Shown: piece after piece, positions 56,352 to 64,000 of the stretch
How the letters are laid out: each line of letters begins with the position of its first letter
Numbering within the stretch: the first letter of the stretch is position 1
Assembly (NCBI RefSeq): GCF_014108865.1
Contig: NZ_CP053928.1
Span: 2,480,001-2,544,000 of the forward strand
Source: Nocardioides sp. WS12
GTDB taxonomy: Bacteria; Actinomycetota; Actinomycetes; Propionibacteriales; Nocardioidaceae
Length of the DNA: 64,000 nt
Direction of reading: 5' to 3'
Notes under the pieces: generated by a model
Seen by the model: the letters and a program-made list of their open reading frames with translations, nothing else
Database searches by the model: none
Told to the model about the DNA's origin: nothing
Translations under genes and position numbers: made by a program

Positions 56352-57364
56352 ACGACACCGTGAAGGTCGCTGTCCAGCCTGAGGTCGAGGCTTTCGTTGT
56401 CGAGGTCGAGAGTCGGCTCGCCGATCTGAGCGCCGAGGAACGGGACGAGTTGATCGGTGGCCTGCGGGCCGACCTCTCGGAGCGGTTGGCGGAGCACTCA
56501 GGCCCGGAGGCTCCGGCGGAGGTGCTGGGCGACCCGGCCGCCTACGCCGTGGAGCTGCGGACTGCGGCCGGCTTTGCGCCGGTCGCGGCCGAGCGACGAG
56601 AACGACGGCCGGTCGCGGCTGTGGTGGGTGAGTGGCTGGACTCCGGCAAGCGGACCTGGGTTGAACTGGTCGACAAGGTCCCGGGCAGTCCGCGGGAGTT
56701 CCTGGAATCGCTGCAGCCGGCGTGGTGGGTGCTGCGTGCGTGGGTCGCCTGGATGCTCCTGCAGGAAATGGTCCATGGGTACGGCGTCAGCTACGGCGTC
56801 GACTGGCTCGCGGTGCTCGCAGCCTTCGTGATCGGCAGCGTCCAGCTGGCTCGGGGCGAGGGACGGCTGGCGCGGTTGCGTGGCCATGTGGCCGCGCGAC
56901 TGGCCCTGATCGGCCTGAACGTGCTCGCGGTCTGCCTGCTCCCGAGTGCGATGGATCGCGCCACCTGGGGCGAGTACCACGATGCCTACGAGCAGGCGTA
57001 CGTCGACGGAGCCACGGAGGAGGTCGGGGTCGGCCTCATGTTCAACGGGGTCGAGCTGACCAACCTGTTCGTGTACGACGCCCAGGGGGCGCCGGTCACG
57101 GGCGCCCAGCTCTTCGACGGCGCTGGCCGGCCGCTCGCCATCAACGACGGCCTCTTCCTCGAGGACTACGAGACCCTGATGTACCCGTGGTTGAGCAACG
57201 GCTCGCCCCGGTTCAACGTCTTCCCGCTCCCGATCGGCAAGGTCGACCCGGAAACGGGGGAGCGGGCGGCCGATGCCTGGGACGGCCCGACCCGGCCCGC
57301 CCTGCCGGACTTCCCGTTCCCGACCGCGCCGACCGTCGAGCTTCCCCAGCCGCCTGCGCGCTGA
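56348..57364 (+). CDS. HAAS-domain-like membrane protein partner of PadR
   Basis: A 338-residue protein. Residues about 10-75 form a HAAS-like helical module ([29 protein letters not shown]), followed by three or four helices ([44 protein letters not shown]) and an extracytoplasmic C-terminal part. HAAS proteins accompany PadR and usually sense or transduce membrane signals. Confidence 0.78.
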   Translation: MNDTVKVAVQPEVEAFVVEVESRLADLSAEERDELIGGLRADLSERLAEHSGPEAPAEVLGDPAAYAVELRTAAGFAPVAAERRERRPVAAVVGEWLDSGKRTWVELVDKVPGSPREFLESLQPAWWVLRAWVAWMLLQEMVHGYGVSYGVDWLAVLAAFVIGSVQLARGEGRLARLRGHVAARLALIGLNVLAVCLLPSAMDRATWGEYHDAYEQAYVDGATEEVGVGLMFNGVELTNLFVYDAQGAPVTGAQLFDGAGRPLAINDGLFLEDYETLMYPWLSNGSPRFNVFPLPIGKVDPETGERAADAWDGPTRPALPDFPFPTAPTVELPQPPAR

Positions 57365-57375
57365 GGCGTCACCGA

Positions 57376-57404
57376 TTGGAGACTCGCGGCCGGTCCGGGA
57401 TAAC
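57376..57404 (+). promoter_or_regulatory. Candidate rpsO promoter
   Basis: TTGGAG (57376-57381) and GATAAC (57399-57404) with a 17-base spacer, about 120 bases before the rpsO ATG. Confidence 0.5.
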
Positions 57405-57424
57405 CTTGGTCGGTTGTCGTCGGG

Positions 57425-57470
57425 AACTCTCGACGGCACACCCGCCGTCAGAACGGCCGCGGATCGAGAG
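57425..57470 (+). promoter_or_regulatory. Structured rpsO leader
   Basis: ACTCTCGA (57425-57432) pairs with TCGAGAGT (57463-57470); an alternative hairpin GACGGC-ACACCC-GCCGTC (57431-57448) shares two bases with it. S15 represses its own mRNA through leader structures in several phyla, so this is a candidate autoregulatory element. Confidence 0.5.
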
Positions 57471-57525
57471 TGCTCCAGGAAATCAGGCTGGGGCGCCGCG
57501 CAACGAGCGAACACAGGGAGAACCC

Positions 57526-57801
57526 ATGGCAGTCGGAACCGACGCTGAGACCAAGAAGAAGATCGTCGCCGAGTACGGCACGTCCGAGGGCGACACCGGT
57601 TCGCCCGAGGTGCAGATCGCGCTGCTGAGCCACCGCATCAGCCACCTGACGGACCACCTCAAGATGCACAAGCACGACCACCACAGCCGTCGTGGCCTGC
57701 TGCTCCTCGTGGGCCAGCGCCGTCGCCTGCTCAACTACCTCAAGAAGACCGAGATCGAGCGTTACCGCTCCATCGTCGAGCGCCTCGGCCTGCGCCGCTG
57801 A
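57526..57801 (+). CDS. rpsO: 30S ribosomal protein S15
   Basis: A 91-residue S15 ([57 protein letters not shown]). GGGAG lies 6 bases before the ATG. rpsO-pnp is a widely conserved pair. Confidence 0.98.
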   Translation: MAVGTDAETKKKIVAEYGTSEGDTGSPEVQIALLSHRISHLTDHLKMHKHDHHSRRGLLLLVGQRRRLLNYLKKTEIERYRSIVERLGLRR

Positions 57802-57911
57802 TCTGCACTCCTGCGGAGCGTCCGCTGCGTTGGCGGGCCTCGACGGCCCGCTTCGCTCGACGGCCGCCTTCGGCCCGCCGCCTTGCGGCCGCACACGCAG
57901 GAGCACAGATC
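57800..57911 (+). other. Large GC-rich fold after rpsO
   Basis: GATCTGCACTCCTGCG (57800-57815) pairs with CGCAGGAGCACAGATC (57896-57911), 14 of 16 positions; the interior holds several hairpins of GGCCGCC/GGCGGGCC type. It begins at the rpsO stop. It may protect the rpsO mRNA 3' end or be an inserted intergenic repeat. Confidence 0.55.
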
Positions 57912-57929
57912 TGTTGCATGAACATTGTT

Positions 57930-57961
57930 GAACGGGTGACCCCTGATGGGGTCGCCCGTTC
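57930..57961 (+). terminator. rpsO terminator hairpin
   Basis: GAACGGGTGACCCC-TGAT-GGGGTCGCCCGTTC, 14 pairs with one G-U, followed by TGCATTT. Weak T tract, so partial read-through into pnp is likely. Confidence 0.65.
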
Positions 57962-57966
57962 TGCAT

Positions 57967-57994
57967 TTCGCCGCCTGATCGATAAGGTGGCGAA
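57967..57994 (+). promoter_or_regulatory. pnp leader stem-loop (Actino-pnp-like candidate)
   Basis: TTCGCCGCCT-GATCGATA-AGGTGGCGAA, ten pairs with one G-U, 62 bases before the pnp start. An Actino-pnp RNA family occurs upstream of actinobacterial pnp genes; the identity here is by position, not by model. Confidence 0.45.
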
Positions 57995-58055
57995 CGTCAT
58001 CAAGTCCATTTCAGCGGGGCAACGCGTCCCGCACCCATATGAATAAGAGAACCCC

Positions 58056-60287
58056 TTGACTGAACCCGTCATTTCCGCCGTGGAGACCGTTCTCGACAAC
58101 GGCAAGTTCGGCACCCGCACCATCAAGTTCGAGACGGGCCTCCTGGCCCGCCAGGCCGCCGGTTCGGTGACTGCCTACCTCGACGAAGACACGATGCTTC
58201 TCTCGGCCACGACCGCCGGCAAGCACCCCAAGGACCACTTCGACTTCTTCCCGTTGACCATCGACGTGGAAGAGCGGATGTACGCCGCCGGCAAGATCCC
58301 CGGCTCGTTCTTCCGCAGCGAAGGCCGCCCGGGCGAGGACGCGATCCTCACCTGCCGCCTGATCGACCGCCCGCTGCGCCCGACCTTCAAGAAGGGTCTG
58401 CGCAACGAGGTCCAGGTCGTCATCACGGTGATGGCGCTCAACCCCGACGCTCCCTACGACGTGCTCGCGATCAACGCCGCGTCGCTGTCGACCCAGCTCT
58501 CCGGCCTGCCGTTCTCCGGCCCCGTCGGCGCCACCCGCGTCGCCCTGATCGACGGCCAGTGGGTGGCGTTCCCGACCCACAGCCAGCTCGAGAACGCCGT
58601 CTTCGACATGGTCGTTGCCGGCCGCGTCACCGAGACCGGCGATGTCGCGATCATGATGGTCGAGGCCGAGGCCACCGAGGACTCGTTCGCCAAGGTCCAG
58701 GGCGGTGCCCAGGCTCCGACCGAAGAGGTCGTTGCTGCCGGTCTGGACGCGTCCAAGCCGTTCATCAAGCAGCTGTGCGAGGCCCAGCAGGAGCTGGCCA
58801 ACGTTGCGGCCAAGCCGATCCAGGAGTTCCCGATCTTCCTCGACTACGAGGACGACGTCTACGCAGCCGTCGAGGCCGCCGCGAAGGCCGACCTGGCCTC
58901 CGCGATGACCATCGGTGACAAGCAGGAGCGCGAAACCCGCACCGACGAGCTCAAGGGTGGCCTGCTCGAGAAGCTCGCCGGCCAGTTCGAGGGTCGCGAG
59001 AAGGAGATCGGCGCGGCATTCCGCTCGGTCAACAAGAACGTCGTCCGTGAGCGCGTGCTCCGCGACAAGATCCGCATCGACGGCCGCGGCCTCGCCGACA
59101 TCCGTCCGCTGCACTCCGAGGTCGACGTGATCCCGCGCGTCCACGGTTCGGCGCTGTTCGAGCGTGGCGAGACCCAGATCCTGGGCGTCACCACCCTCGA
59201 CATGCTCAAGATGGAGCAGCAGCTCGACACGCTGTCGCCGGAGAAGCACCGCCGCTACATGCACAAGTACGTCTTCGCGCCGTTCTCCACCGGTGAGACC
59301 GGTCGCGTCGGTTCGCCGAAGCGTCGCGAGATCGGCCACGGCGCCCTGGCGCGTCGCGCCCTCGTGCCCGTGCTGCCGAGCCGCGAGGAGTTCCCCTACT
59401 CGATTCGCCAGATCTCCGAGTGCATGGGCTCCAACGGCTCCACCTCGATGGGTTCGGTCTGTGCCTCGACCCTGTCGCTGCTGCAGGCCGGTGTCCCGCT
59501 GAAGGCCTCCGTCGCCGGTATCGCGATGGGCCTCATCTCCGGTGAGATCGACGGCAAGCTCGAGTACGTCGCGCTGACCGACATCCTCGGCGCCGAGGAC
59601 GCGTTCGGCGACATGGACTTCAAGGTCGCCGGCACCAAGGAGTTCGTCACCGCGCTCCAGCTCGACACCAAGCTCGACGGCATCCCGGCCGAGGTCCTCG
59701 CGAAGGCCCTCAACCAGGCCAAGGACGCGCGTCTGGCGATCCTCGAGGTCATGGGCGAGGCCATCGACGGCCCCGAGGAGATGTCGATCCACGCTCCGCG
59801 GATCATCACGGTGAAGGTCCCTGTCGACAAGATCGGCGAGGTCATCGGCCCGAAGGGCAAGGTGATCAACCAGATCCAGGACGACACCGGTGCCACGCTG
59901 TCCATCGAGGACGACGGCACGGTCTACATCGGTGCGACCAACGGTGAAGCGGCCGAGGCCGCCCGCCAGGCGGTCAACGCGATCGCCAACCCGACCATGC
60001 CCGAGATCGGTGAGCGTTACCTCGGCACGGTCGTGAAGACGACGAACTTCGGTGCCTTCATCGCGCTGATGCCGGGCAAGGACGGGCTGCTGCACATCAG
60101 CAAGCTGCGCGCCATCGCCGGTGGCAAGCGCGTCGAGAACGTCGAGGACATCGTCTCCGTCGGTCAGAAGCTCCAGGTCGAGATCGCCGAGATCGACGAC
60201 CGCGGCAAGCTCTCGCTGATCCCCGTCGTCGAGGAGGCTGCCTCGACCGAGGAAGCCGCCGAGGTTGCGGAGTCCGAGGACGCGTGA
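58056..60287 (+). CDS. pnp: Polynucleotide phosphorylase (GpsI/PNPase)
   Basis: A 743-residue 3'-5' exoribonuclease. Two RNase PH domains (the second with [15 protein letters not shown] and [19 protein letters not shown]), a KH domain ([15 protein letters not shown]) and an S1 domain ([20 protein letters not shown]). TTG start. It overlaps the M16 gene's GTG. Confidence 0.97.
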   Translation: MTEPVISAVETVLDNGKFGTRTIKFETGLLARQAAGSVTAYLDEDTMLLSATTAGKHPKDHFDFFPLTIDVEERMYAAGKIPGSFFRSEGRPGEDAILTCRLIDRPLRPTFKKGLRNEVQVVITVMALNPDAPYDVLAINAASLSTQLSGLPFSGPVGATRVALIDGQWVAFPTHSQLENAVFDMVVAGRVTETGDVAIMMVEAEATEDSFAKVQGGAQAPTEEVVAAGLDASKPFIKQLCEAQQELANVAAKPIQEFPIFLDYEDDVYAAVEAAAKADLASAMTIGDKQERETRTDELKGGLLEKLAGQFEGREKEIGAAFRSVNKNVVRERVLRDKIRIDGRGLADIRPLHSEVDVIPRVHGSALFERGETQILGVTTLDMLKMEQQLDTLSPEKHRRYMHKYVFAPFSTGETGRVGSPKRREIGHGALARRALVPVLPSREEFPYSIRQISECMGSNGSTSMGSVCASTLSLLQAGVPLKASVAGIAMGLISGEIDGKLEYVALTDILGAEDAFGDMDFKVAGTKEFVTALQLDTKLDGIPAEVLAKALNQAKDARLAILEVMGEAIDGPEEMSIHAPRIITVKVPVDKIGEVIGPKGKVINQIQDDTGATLSIEDDGTVYIGATNGEAAEAARQAVNAIANPTMPEIGERYLGTVVKTTNFGAFIALMPGKDGLLHISKLRAIAGGKRVENVEDIVSVGQKLQVEIAEIDDRGKLSLIPVVEEAASTEEAAEVAESEDA

Positions 60288-61651
60288 GCAACAAGCTCAA
60301 CACGACGGCCGGTCAGCGCAACGCTGACCGGCCGTCGGCCGTTTCCCGGGCCTCGACCCGCACCCTCGAAACCGTCCGTGACGACGCCGGCCACGTGACC
60401 TCCCTGGTACGACGGACGCAGCTCGCGTCCGGCCTGCGCATCGTCACCGAGCAGATGGCCGGATCCCGGTCGGCTGCCCTCGGTGTGTGGATCGGGGTCG
60501 GGTCACGCGACGAGACCGCGACGACCCACGGCGCCTCGCACTTCCTCGAGCACCTGCTGTTCAAGGGCACGGGGGAGCGCACCGCGCTGGACATCTCGAT
60601 CGAACTCGACGCGGTGGGTGGCGAGTTCAACGCCTTCACCGCGAAGGAGTACACCTGCTTCCACGCGCGGGTGCTGTCCGATGACCTGCCGCTCGCGGTG
60701 GACGTCGTCGGCGACATGATCACCGGATCGCTGATCGAGGGCCATGACGTCGACGCCGAGCGCGACGTCATCCTCGACGAGATCGCGATGCACGACGACG
60801 ACCCCGATGACGTCGTACAGAATCTTCTGGCGGAGCTGGCCTGGGGCGTCGAGTCGCCGCTGGGCCGCCCGATCGCCGGCACCACCGGCTCGATCGAAGC
60901 CATGTCGCCCGCTCAGATCAAGCGGTTCTACCGCAAGCACTACGTGCCCGCGAACACCGTCATCTCCGTCGCTGGCGCGGTCGACCACAACGCTGTCGTG
61001 AAGGCGATCAAGAAGGCCTTCTCACGTCACGGCTGGCTCGACGGCCAGGCCGTCCCCGAGCCTCCGCGTGCCATCGCCGCCCGCCGTCGCCCCCGGGTGA
61101 CCGGCGGATCCGGCAAGGTCGAGCGCCCCTTCGAGCAGGTCAATGTGGTGATCGGCCGCGAGGGCCTGGCCCGCGACGACGACCGTCGCTTCGCCCTCGG
61201 CGTGCTCAACACCGCTCTCGGTGGCGGTACGTCGAGCCGCCTCTTCCAGGAGGTCCGTGAGCAGCGAGGTCTGGCCTACTCGGTCTACTCCTTCGCCAGC
61301 CACTACGCCGACTCGGGGCTGGTCGGCGTCGCCGTCGGCTGCCTGCCCGACCGCACCGACGAGGTGCTCGCTGTCGTGCGCGAACAACTGGACCTGATCG
61401 CTGCCGAAGGCATCAGCGCCGACGAACTCTCCCGTGGCAAGGGACAGTTGGTCGGCGGCATGATCCTGGGCCTCGAGGACTCGGGCTCGCGGATGATGCG
61501 CCTGGGCAAGAACGAACTCGTTCATGCCGAGGTCACCGGGATCGACGACGTCATCGCACGGATCGAGGGCGTGACGCTGGAGCAGGTGCAGGCCGTGGCC
61601 GCTGACGTGTTCGGTCGTGCGGAGCTGCTGGCCGTTGTCGGCCCCGCCTAA
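60284..61651 (+). CDS. M16-family zinc peptidase (processing-peptidase-like)
   Basis: A 455-residue inverzincin. Inverted zinc motif HFLEH in [18 protein letters not shown], with the distal Glu in [19 protein letters not shown]; the second, inactive M16 half has [21 protein letters not shown]. It follows pnp as in other actinobacteria. The first 38 codons overlap a perfect 15-bp hairpin; a GTG at 60395 ([15 protein letters not shown]) is an alternative start. Confidence 0.94.
   Translation: MSNKLNTTAGQRNADRPSAVSRASTRTLETVRDDAGHVTSLVRRTQLASGLRIVTEQMAGSRSAALGVWIGVGSRDETATTHGASHFLEHLLFKGTGERTALDISIELDAVGGEFNAFTAKEYTCFHARVLSDDLPLAVDVVGDMITGSLIEGHDVDAERDVILDEIAMHDDDPDDVVQNLLAELAWGVESPLGRPIAGTTGSIEAMSPAQIKRFYRKHYVPANTVISVAGAVDHNAVVKAIKKAFSRHGWLDGQAVPEPPRAIAARRRPRVTGGSGKVERPFEQVNVVIGREGLARDDDRRFALGVLNTALGGGTSSRLFQEVREQRGLAYSVYSFASHYADSGLVGVAVGCLPDRTDEVLAVVREQLDLIAAEGISADELSRGKGQLVGGMILGLEDSGSRMMRLGKNELVHAEVTGIDDVIARIEGVTLEQVQAVAADVFGRAELLAVVGPA
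60304..60336 (+). terminator. Perfect hairpin just after pnp
   Basis: GACGGCCGGTCAGCG-CAA-CGCTGACCGGCCGTC, 15 perfect pairs with a 3-base loop, 17 bases past the pnp stop. Strong candidate end structure of the pnp mRNA, within the annotated start of the peptidase gene. Confidence 0.6.
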
Positions 61652-63360
61652 CGAACAGCGACAGACTCGGACCCGGTCTCGGCTTCGTCCTCGGTCGGTT
61701 CGGCCAGTTCGACAGTGAAGGCGAAGTCGTCTCCGTGTTCGGTGACGCCGGCGATGACGGCCTGCTCGATCGCCTCCTCGCCGTACCGGCGGCGCACGAC
61801 CAAGGGGTCGTTGCGCAGGTCGGCCATCAGGGCGACCGCGAGGCCGATCACGATGAGCACGAACGGCAGGGCAGCGACGATGGTGATCGTCTGCAGGCCC
61901 TGGAGTGCGTCCGATCCGCCCGCGAGCAGCATCACGGCCGCGACCGCGCCGGTGGCCACGCCCCAGAAGATGACGACCCGTCGTCGCGGCTCGGTCGTCC
62001 CGCGCTCGGACAGGCTGCCCATCACGATGGACGCGGCGTCCGCGCCGGAGACGAAGAAGATCGCGACCAGCAGCATGACGAGCACGCTCGCCGCCGTGGC
62101 CAGCGGGAAGGCGTCGAGGGTGCTGAAGAGCTGCGCCTCGAGGCCGTCGGCGCCCGCGATGTCGGTGCCCTTGTTCTGGAGGTCGATGGCCGTGCCACCG
62201 AGGACACAGAACCAGAGCACGCTGACGACGCTGGGGACGAGCAGCACACCGGTCACGAACTGGCGGATGGTGCGGCCACGCGAGATCCGGGCGATGAACA
62301 TGCCGACGAACGGCGTCCAGGAGAGCCACCAGGCCCAGTAGAAGACCGTCCACGTGCCCAGCCAGTCCGCGGTGTCCTGGCCCTCGGCGCCGGTACGGGC
62401 CGCCATCATGGCGAGGTCCTGGGCGTAGCTGCCGATCGACGTCGGCACGAGGTTGAGGATGAAGACCGTCGGGCCGACGACGAACACGAACAGTGCCAGT
62501 ACGACGGCAAGCACCATGTTGGTGTTCGACAGCCACTGGATGCCCTTGGCGACTCCCGACACGGCGGACAGCACGAACGCGGCGGTCAGGACGGCGATGA
62601 TGGCGACGAGCGCGCCGTTGCCGAGCGGGCCGATGCCGCCGACGATCTCGAGGCCGCTGCTGATCTGCAGTGCGCCGAGACCGAGCGACGTCGCCGAGCC
62701 GAAGAGGGTCGCGAAGATCGCGAACATGTCGATGAGCTTCCCGGCGGGCCCTTCGGCGTGGCGACCGAGGATCGGGGCGAACGCCGCCGAGATCAGCTGG
62801 ACGCGGCCCTTGCGGTAGACGCCGTACGCGATCGCGAGGCCAACCACCGCATAGATCGCCCACGGATGGAGCGTCCAGTGGAACATCGTGGTCGCCATGG
62901 CGGTCTGGGCCGCGGCGTCCGCGTTGCCCTCGGTGCCCGGGGGAGCCGTCGCGTAGTGCGAGAGCGGCTCGGAGACGCCGTAGAACATCAGGCCGATGCC
63001 CATCCCGGCGCTGAACATCATCGCGATCCAGGAAACGGTCTTGAACTCGGGTTCCTCGTCGTCGCGGCCGAGCGGGATGGCGCCGTACTTGCTCATGGCG
63101 AGCCAGACGACGAAGACGACGAAGCCGCTGGTCACCAGGACGAAGAGCCAGCCGGTGTTGGTCAGGACCCAGTTCAGGGCGTGATCGGAGGCGTTGCCGA
63201 GGGACGTCGTACTGGTGAGGCCCCACAGGACGAAGGCGACGCTGACGGCGGCGGCGCAGCCGAAGACGACCAGGTCCAGGCCCCGGCGCGGCGCCTCGCT
63301 GATCTCGATCGCCTGGTCCAGCGCGGGGTGGGGCAGGGAAATGGGTTCGTTCTCGGTCAC
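61648..63360 (-). CDS. BCCT-family betaine/choline-type transporter
   Basis: A 570-residue secondary transporter with 12 helices. Signature WAWWLSWTPFVGMFIARISR and GMGIGLMFYGVSEPLSHY are characteristic of BetP/OpuD; the substrate is probably glycine betaine, choline or another quaternary ammonium compound. GTG at 63360 with GAGGAG upstream. The acidic C-terminal tail (ELAEPTEDEAETGSES) may sense osmotic state. Convergent with the M16 gene. Confidence 0.94.
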   Translation of the reverse strand: MTENEPISLPHPALDQAIEISEAPRRGLDLVVFGCAAAVSVAFVLWGLTSTTSLGNASDHALNWVLTNTGWLFVLVTSGFVVFVVWLAMSKYGAIPLGRDDEEPEFKTVSWIAMMFSAGMGIGLMFYGVSEPLSHYATAPPGTEGNADAAAQTAMATTMFHWTLHPWAIYAVVGLAIAYGVYRKGRVQLISAAFAPILGRHAEGPAGKLIDMFAIFATLFGSATSLGLGALQISSGLEIVGGIGPLGNGALVAIIAVLTAAFVLSAVSGVAKGIQWLSNTNMVLAVVLALFVFVVGPTVFILNLVPTSIGSYAQDLAMMAARTGAEGQDTADWLGTWTVFYWAWWLSWTPFVGMFIARISRGRTIRQFVTGVLLVPSVVSVLWFCVLGGTAIDLQNKGTDIAGADGLEAQLFSTLDAFPLATAASVLVMLLVAIFFVSGADAASIVMGSLSERGTTEPRRRVVIFWGVATGAVAAVMLLAGGSDALQGLQTITIVAALPFVLIVIGLAVALMADLRNDPLVVRRRYGEEAIEQAVIAGVTEHGDDFAFTVELAEPTEDEAETGSESVAVR

Positions 63361-63534
63361 GTCACTCCTCAGGGGTCGTGCGGCCGTCCGCTCTCGGCAC
63401 CCTGAGCCACCAGAAAGGGGCGATTCAACGCCACACCGATCCGGGAAACGGTCCGCCGGATCATGCTCCGCGGACACGGCAAGGTCTGCCCGAGAACGGG
63501 CAACATGCACCAGCAGGTTAACCAGACCTGCCCC

Positions 63535-63561
63535 CCGCTTGGCCAATCCTCGGCCAAGCGG
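63535..63561 (-). terminator. Hairpin downstream of the methyltransferase
   Basis: CCGCTTGGCC / GGCCAAGCGG, perfect 10-bp stem with loop of 7, about 40 bases past the methyltransferase stop on the minus strand. No T tract. The rest of the 240-base gap (63361-63600) shows only further short dyads. Confidence 0.45.
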
Positions 63562-63600
63562 AATCTGCCGACCGCCGGTCGAAACCGGCGCCGGGGTGGG

Positions 63601-64000
63601 TCAGCGGCGCCCGATGATTCCGATGACGGGAGGCGCCTTCGAGTCGACGATGTAGACCCGGAAACCGCCGTCGCGCAACTGCTCGGACGTCTTGGCGAGC
63701 ATGTCGGGGACGTGCTCGGGCTTGCTGGTGTCGAAGAACAACTGCACCGACCCGCCGGGCATCAGTCGCTCGTGCAGGAGCGCGATCTCCTCGGCTGCGT
63801 CACGCACCCAGAAGAGGTGCACGTCGAAGGCGAACACCTTCGTGAGCCGCTTGACCGGGACGCGCAGCGTGGCCAGGTCGATCTGGCGCACGGTCAGCTT
63901 TCCGGCCTCGATGTGCTCGGCGCAGCGGGCCTTCGTGCGGTCCACGCCGGCCTCGGAACGGTCGATGGCAAACATCTTGCCTCGGCCCTCGAGTCGACGG
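63601..64000 (-). CDS. Class I SAM-dependent methyltransferase, N-terminus missing
   Basis: The last 132 or so residues of a methyltransferase; the start is beyond the window. MFAIDRSEAGVDRTKARCAE gives the acidic loop after the SAM motif, VFAFDVHLFW is the post-motif region, and LMPGGSVQLFFDTSKPE the following strand. Substrate unknown. Confidence 0.8.
   Translation of the reverse strand, partial: RRLEGRGKMFAIDRSEAGVDRTKARCAEHIEAGKLTVRQIDLATLRVPVKRLTKVFAFDVHLFWVRDAAEEIALLHERLMPGGSVQLFFDTSKPEHVPDMLAKTSEQLRDGGFRVYIVDSKAPPVIGIIGRR

Overview
The window is GC-rich chromosomal DNA from a high-GC actinobacterium. Gene content and order (NucS mismatch endonuclease, DUF2550 protein after atpC, FilP/Scy-like coiled-coil protein, dxr-rip-ispG, proS ... 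rimP-nusA-ylxR-infB-rbfA-truB-ribF ... rpsO-pnp-M16 peptidase, frequent GTG/TTG starts) point to a Nocardioides-like member of the Propionibacteriales. That placement is inferred from gene order and protein style, not from a marker search. No prophage, insertion sequence, CRISPR array, rRNA or tRNA gene was seen. No gene-free gap exceeds 300 bases.

Layout. 1-5.2 kb: end of the F1Fo ATP synthase operon (atpH tail, atpA, G, D, C) plus DUF2550. 5.2-16.5 kb: SWIM/SNF2 helicase, PduO-type cobalamin adenosyltransferase, STAS protein, ethylmalonyl-CoA mutase, a zinc-ribbon/Ig-repeat membrane protein whose frame is broken, an ArsC-like reductase, a small Cys-rich protein with ferritin behind a candidate iron box, and several hypothetical genes. 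16.6-25.7 kb: NucS, DUF167, hydroxyacyl-CoA dehydrogenase, hydrolase, secreted nuclease, CGNR regulator, EamA exporter, DUF6629, AI-2E-type permease, coiled-coil protein. 25.8-32.6 kb: crotonyl-CoA carboxylase/reductase, 5-oxoprolinase pxpABC, acyl-CoA epimerase, thiolase, meaB. 32.6-38.1 kb: dxr, site-2 protease, ispG (two MEP isoprenoid genes), homocysteine methyltransferase, GNAT. 38.2-43.6 kb: TetR/FAD-oxidoreductase pair, DoxX, proS, HAD. 43.9-53.8 kb: ferritin-like pair, then the conserved translation block rimP to ribF, membrane protein, arfB. 53.8-64 kb: molybdopterin oxidoreductase, PadR/HAAS pair, rpsO, pnp, M16 peptidase, BCCT transporter, truncated methyltransferase.

The most coherent theme is a dispersed ethylmalonyl-CoA module spread over about 24 kb: thiolase, hydroxybutyryl-CoA dehydrogenase, Ccr, epimerase, Ecm, the B12 chaperone MeaB and the cobalamin adenosyltransferase. 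Four of its start regions (ecm, hbd, ccr, and the epimerase/thiolase divergent region) carry a similar 14-bp dyad, TTAC-N6-GTAR, overlapping a plausible -10 box, which suggests one shared regulator. Other notable signals are a 16-bp-stem, three-way-junction RNA-like element with a U tract at 43.77 kb; paired operators at a TetR/oxidoreductase promoter; an iron box in front of ferritin; structured leaders on rpsO and pnp; a 22-bp tandem repeat with inverted copies; and a dispersed-repeat-like insertion inside dxr.
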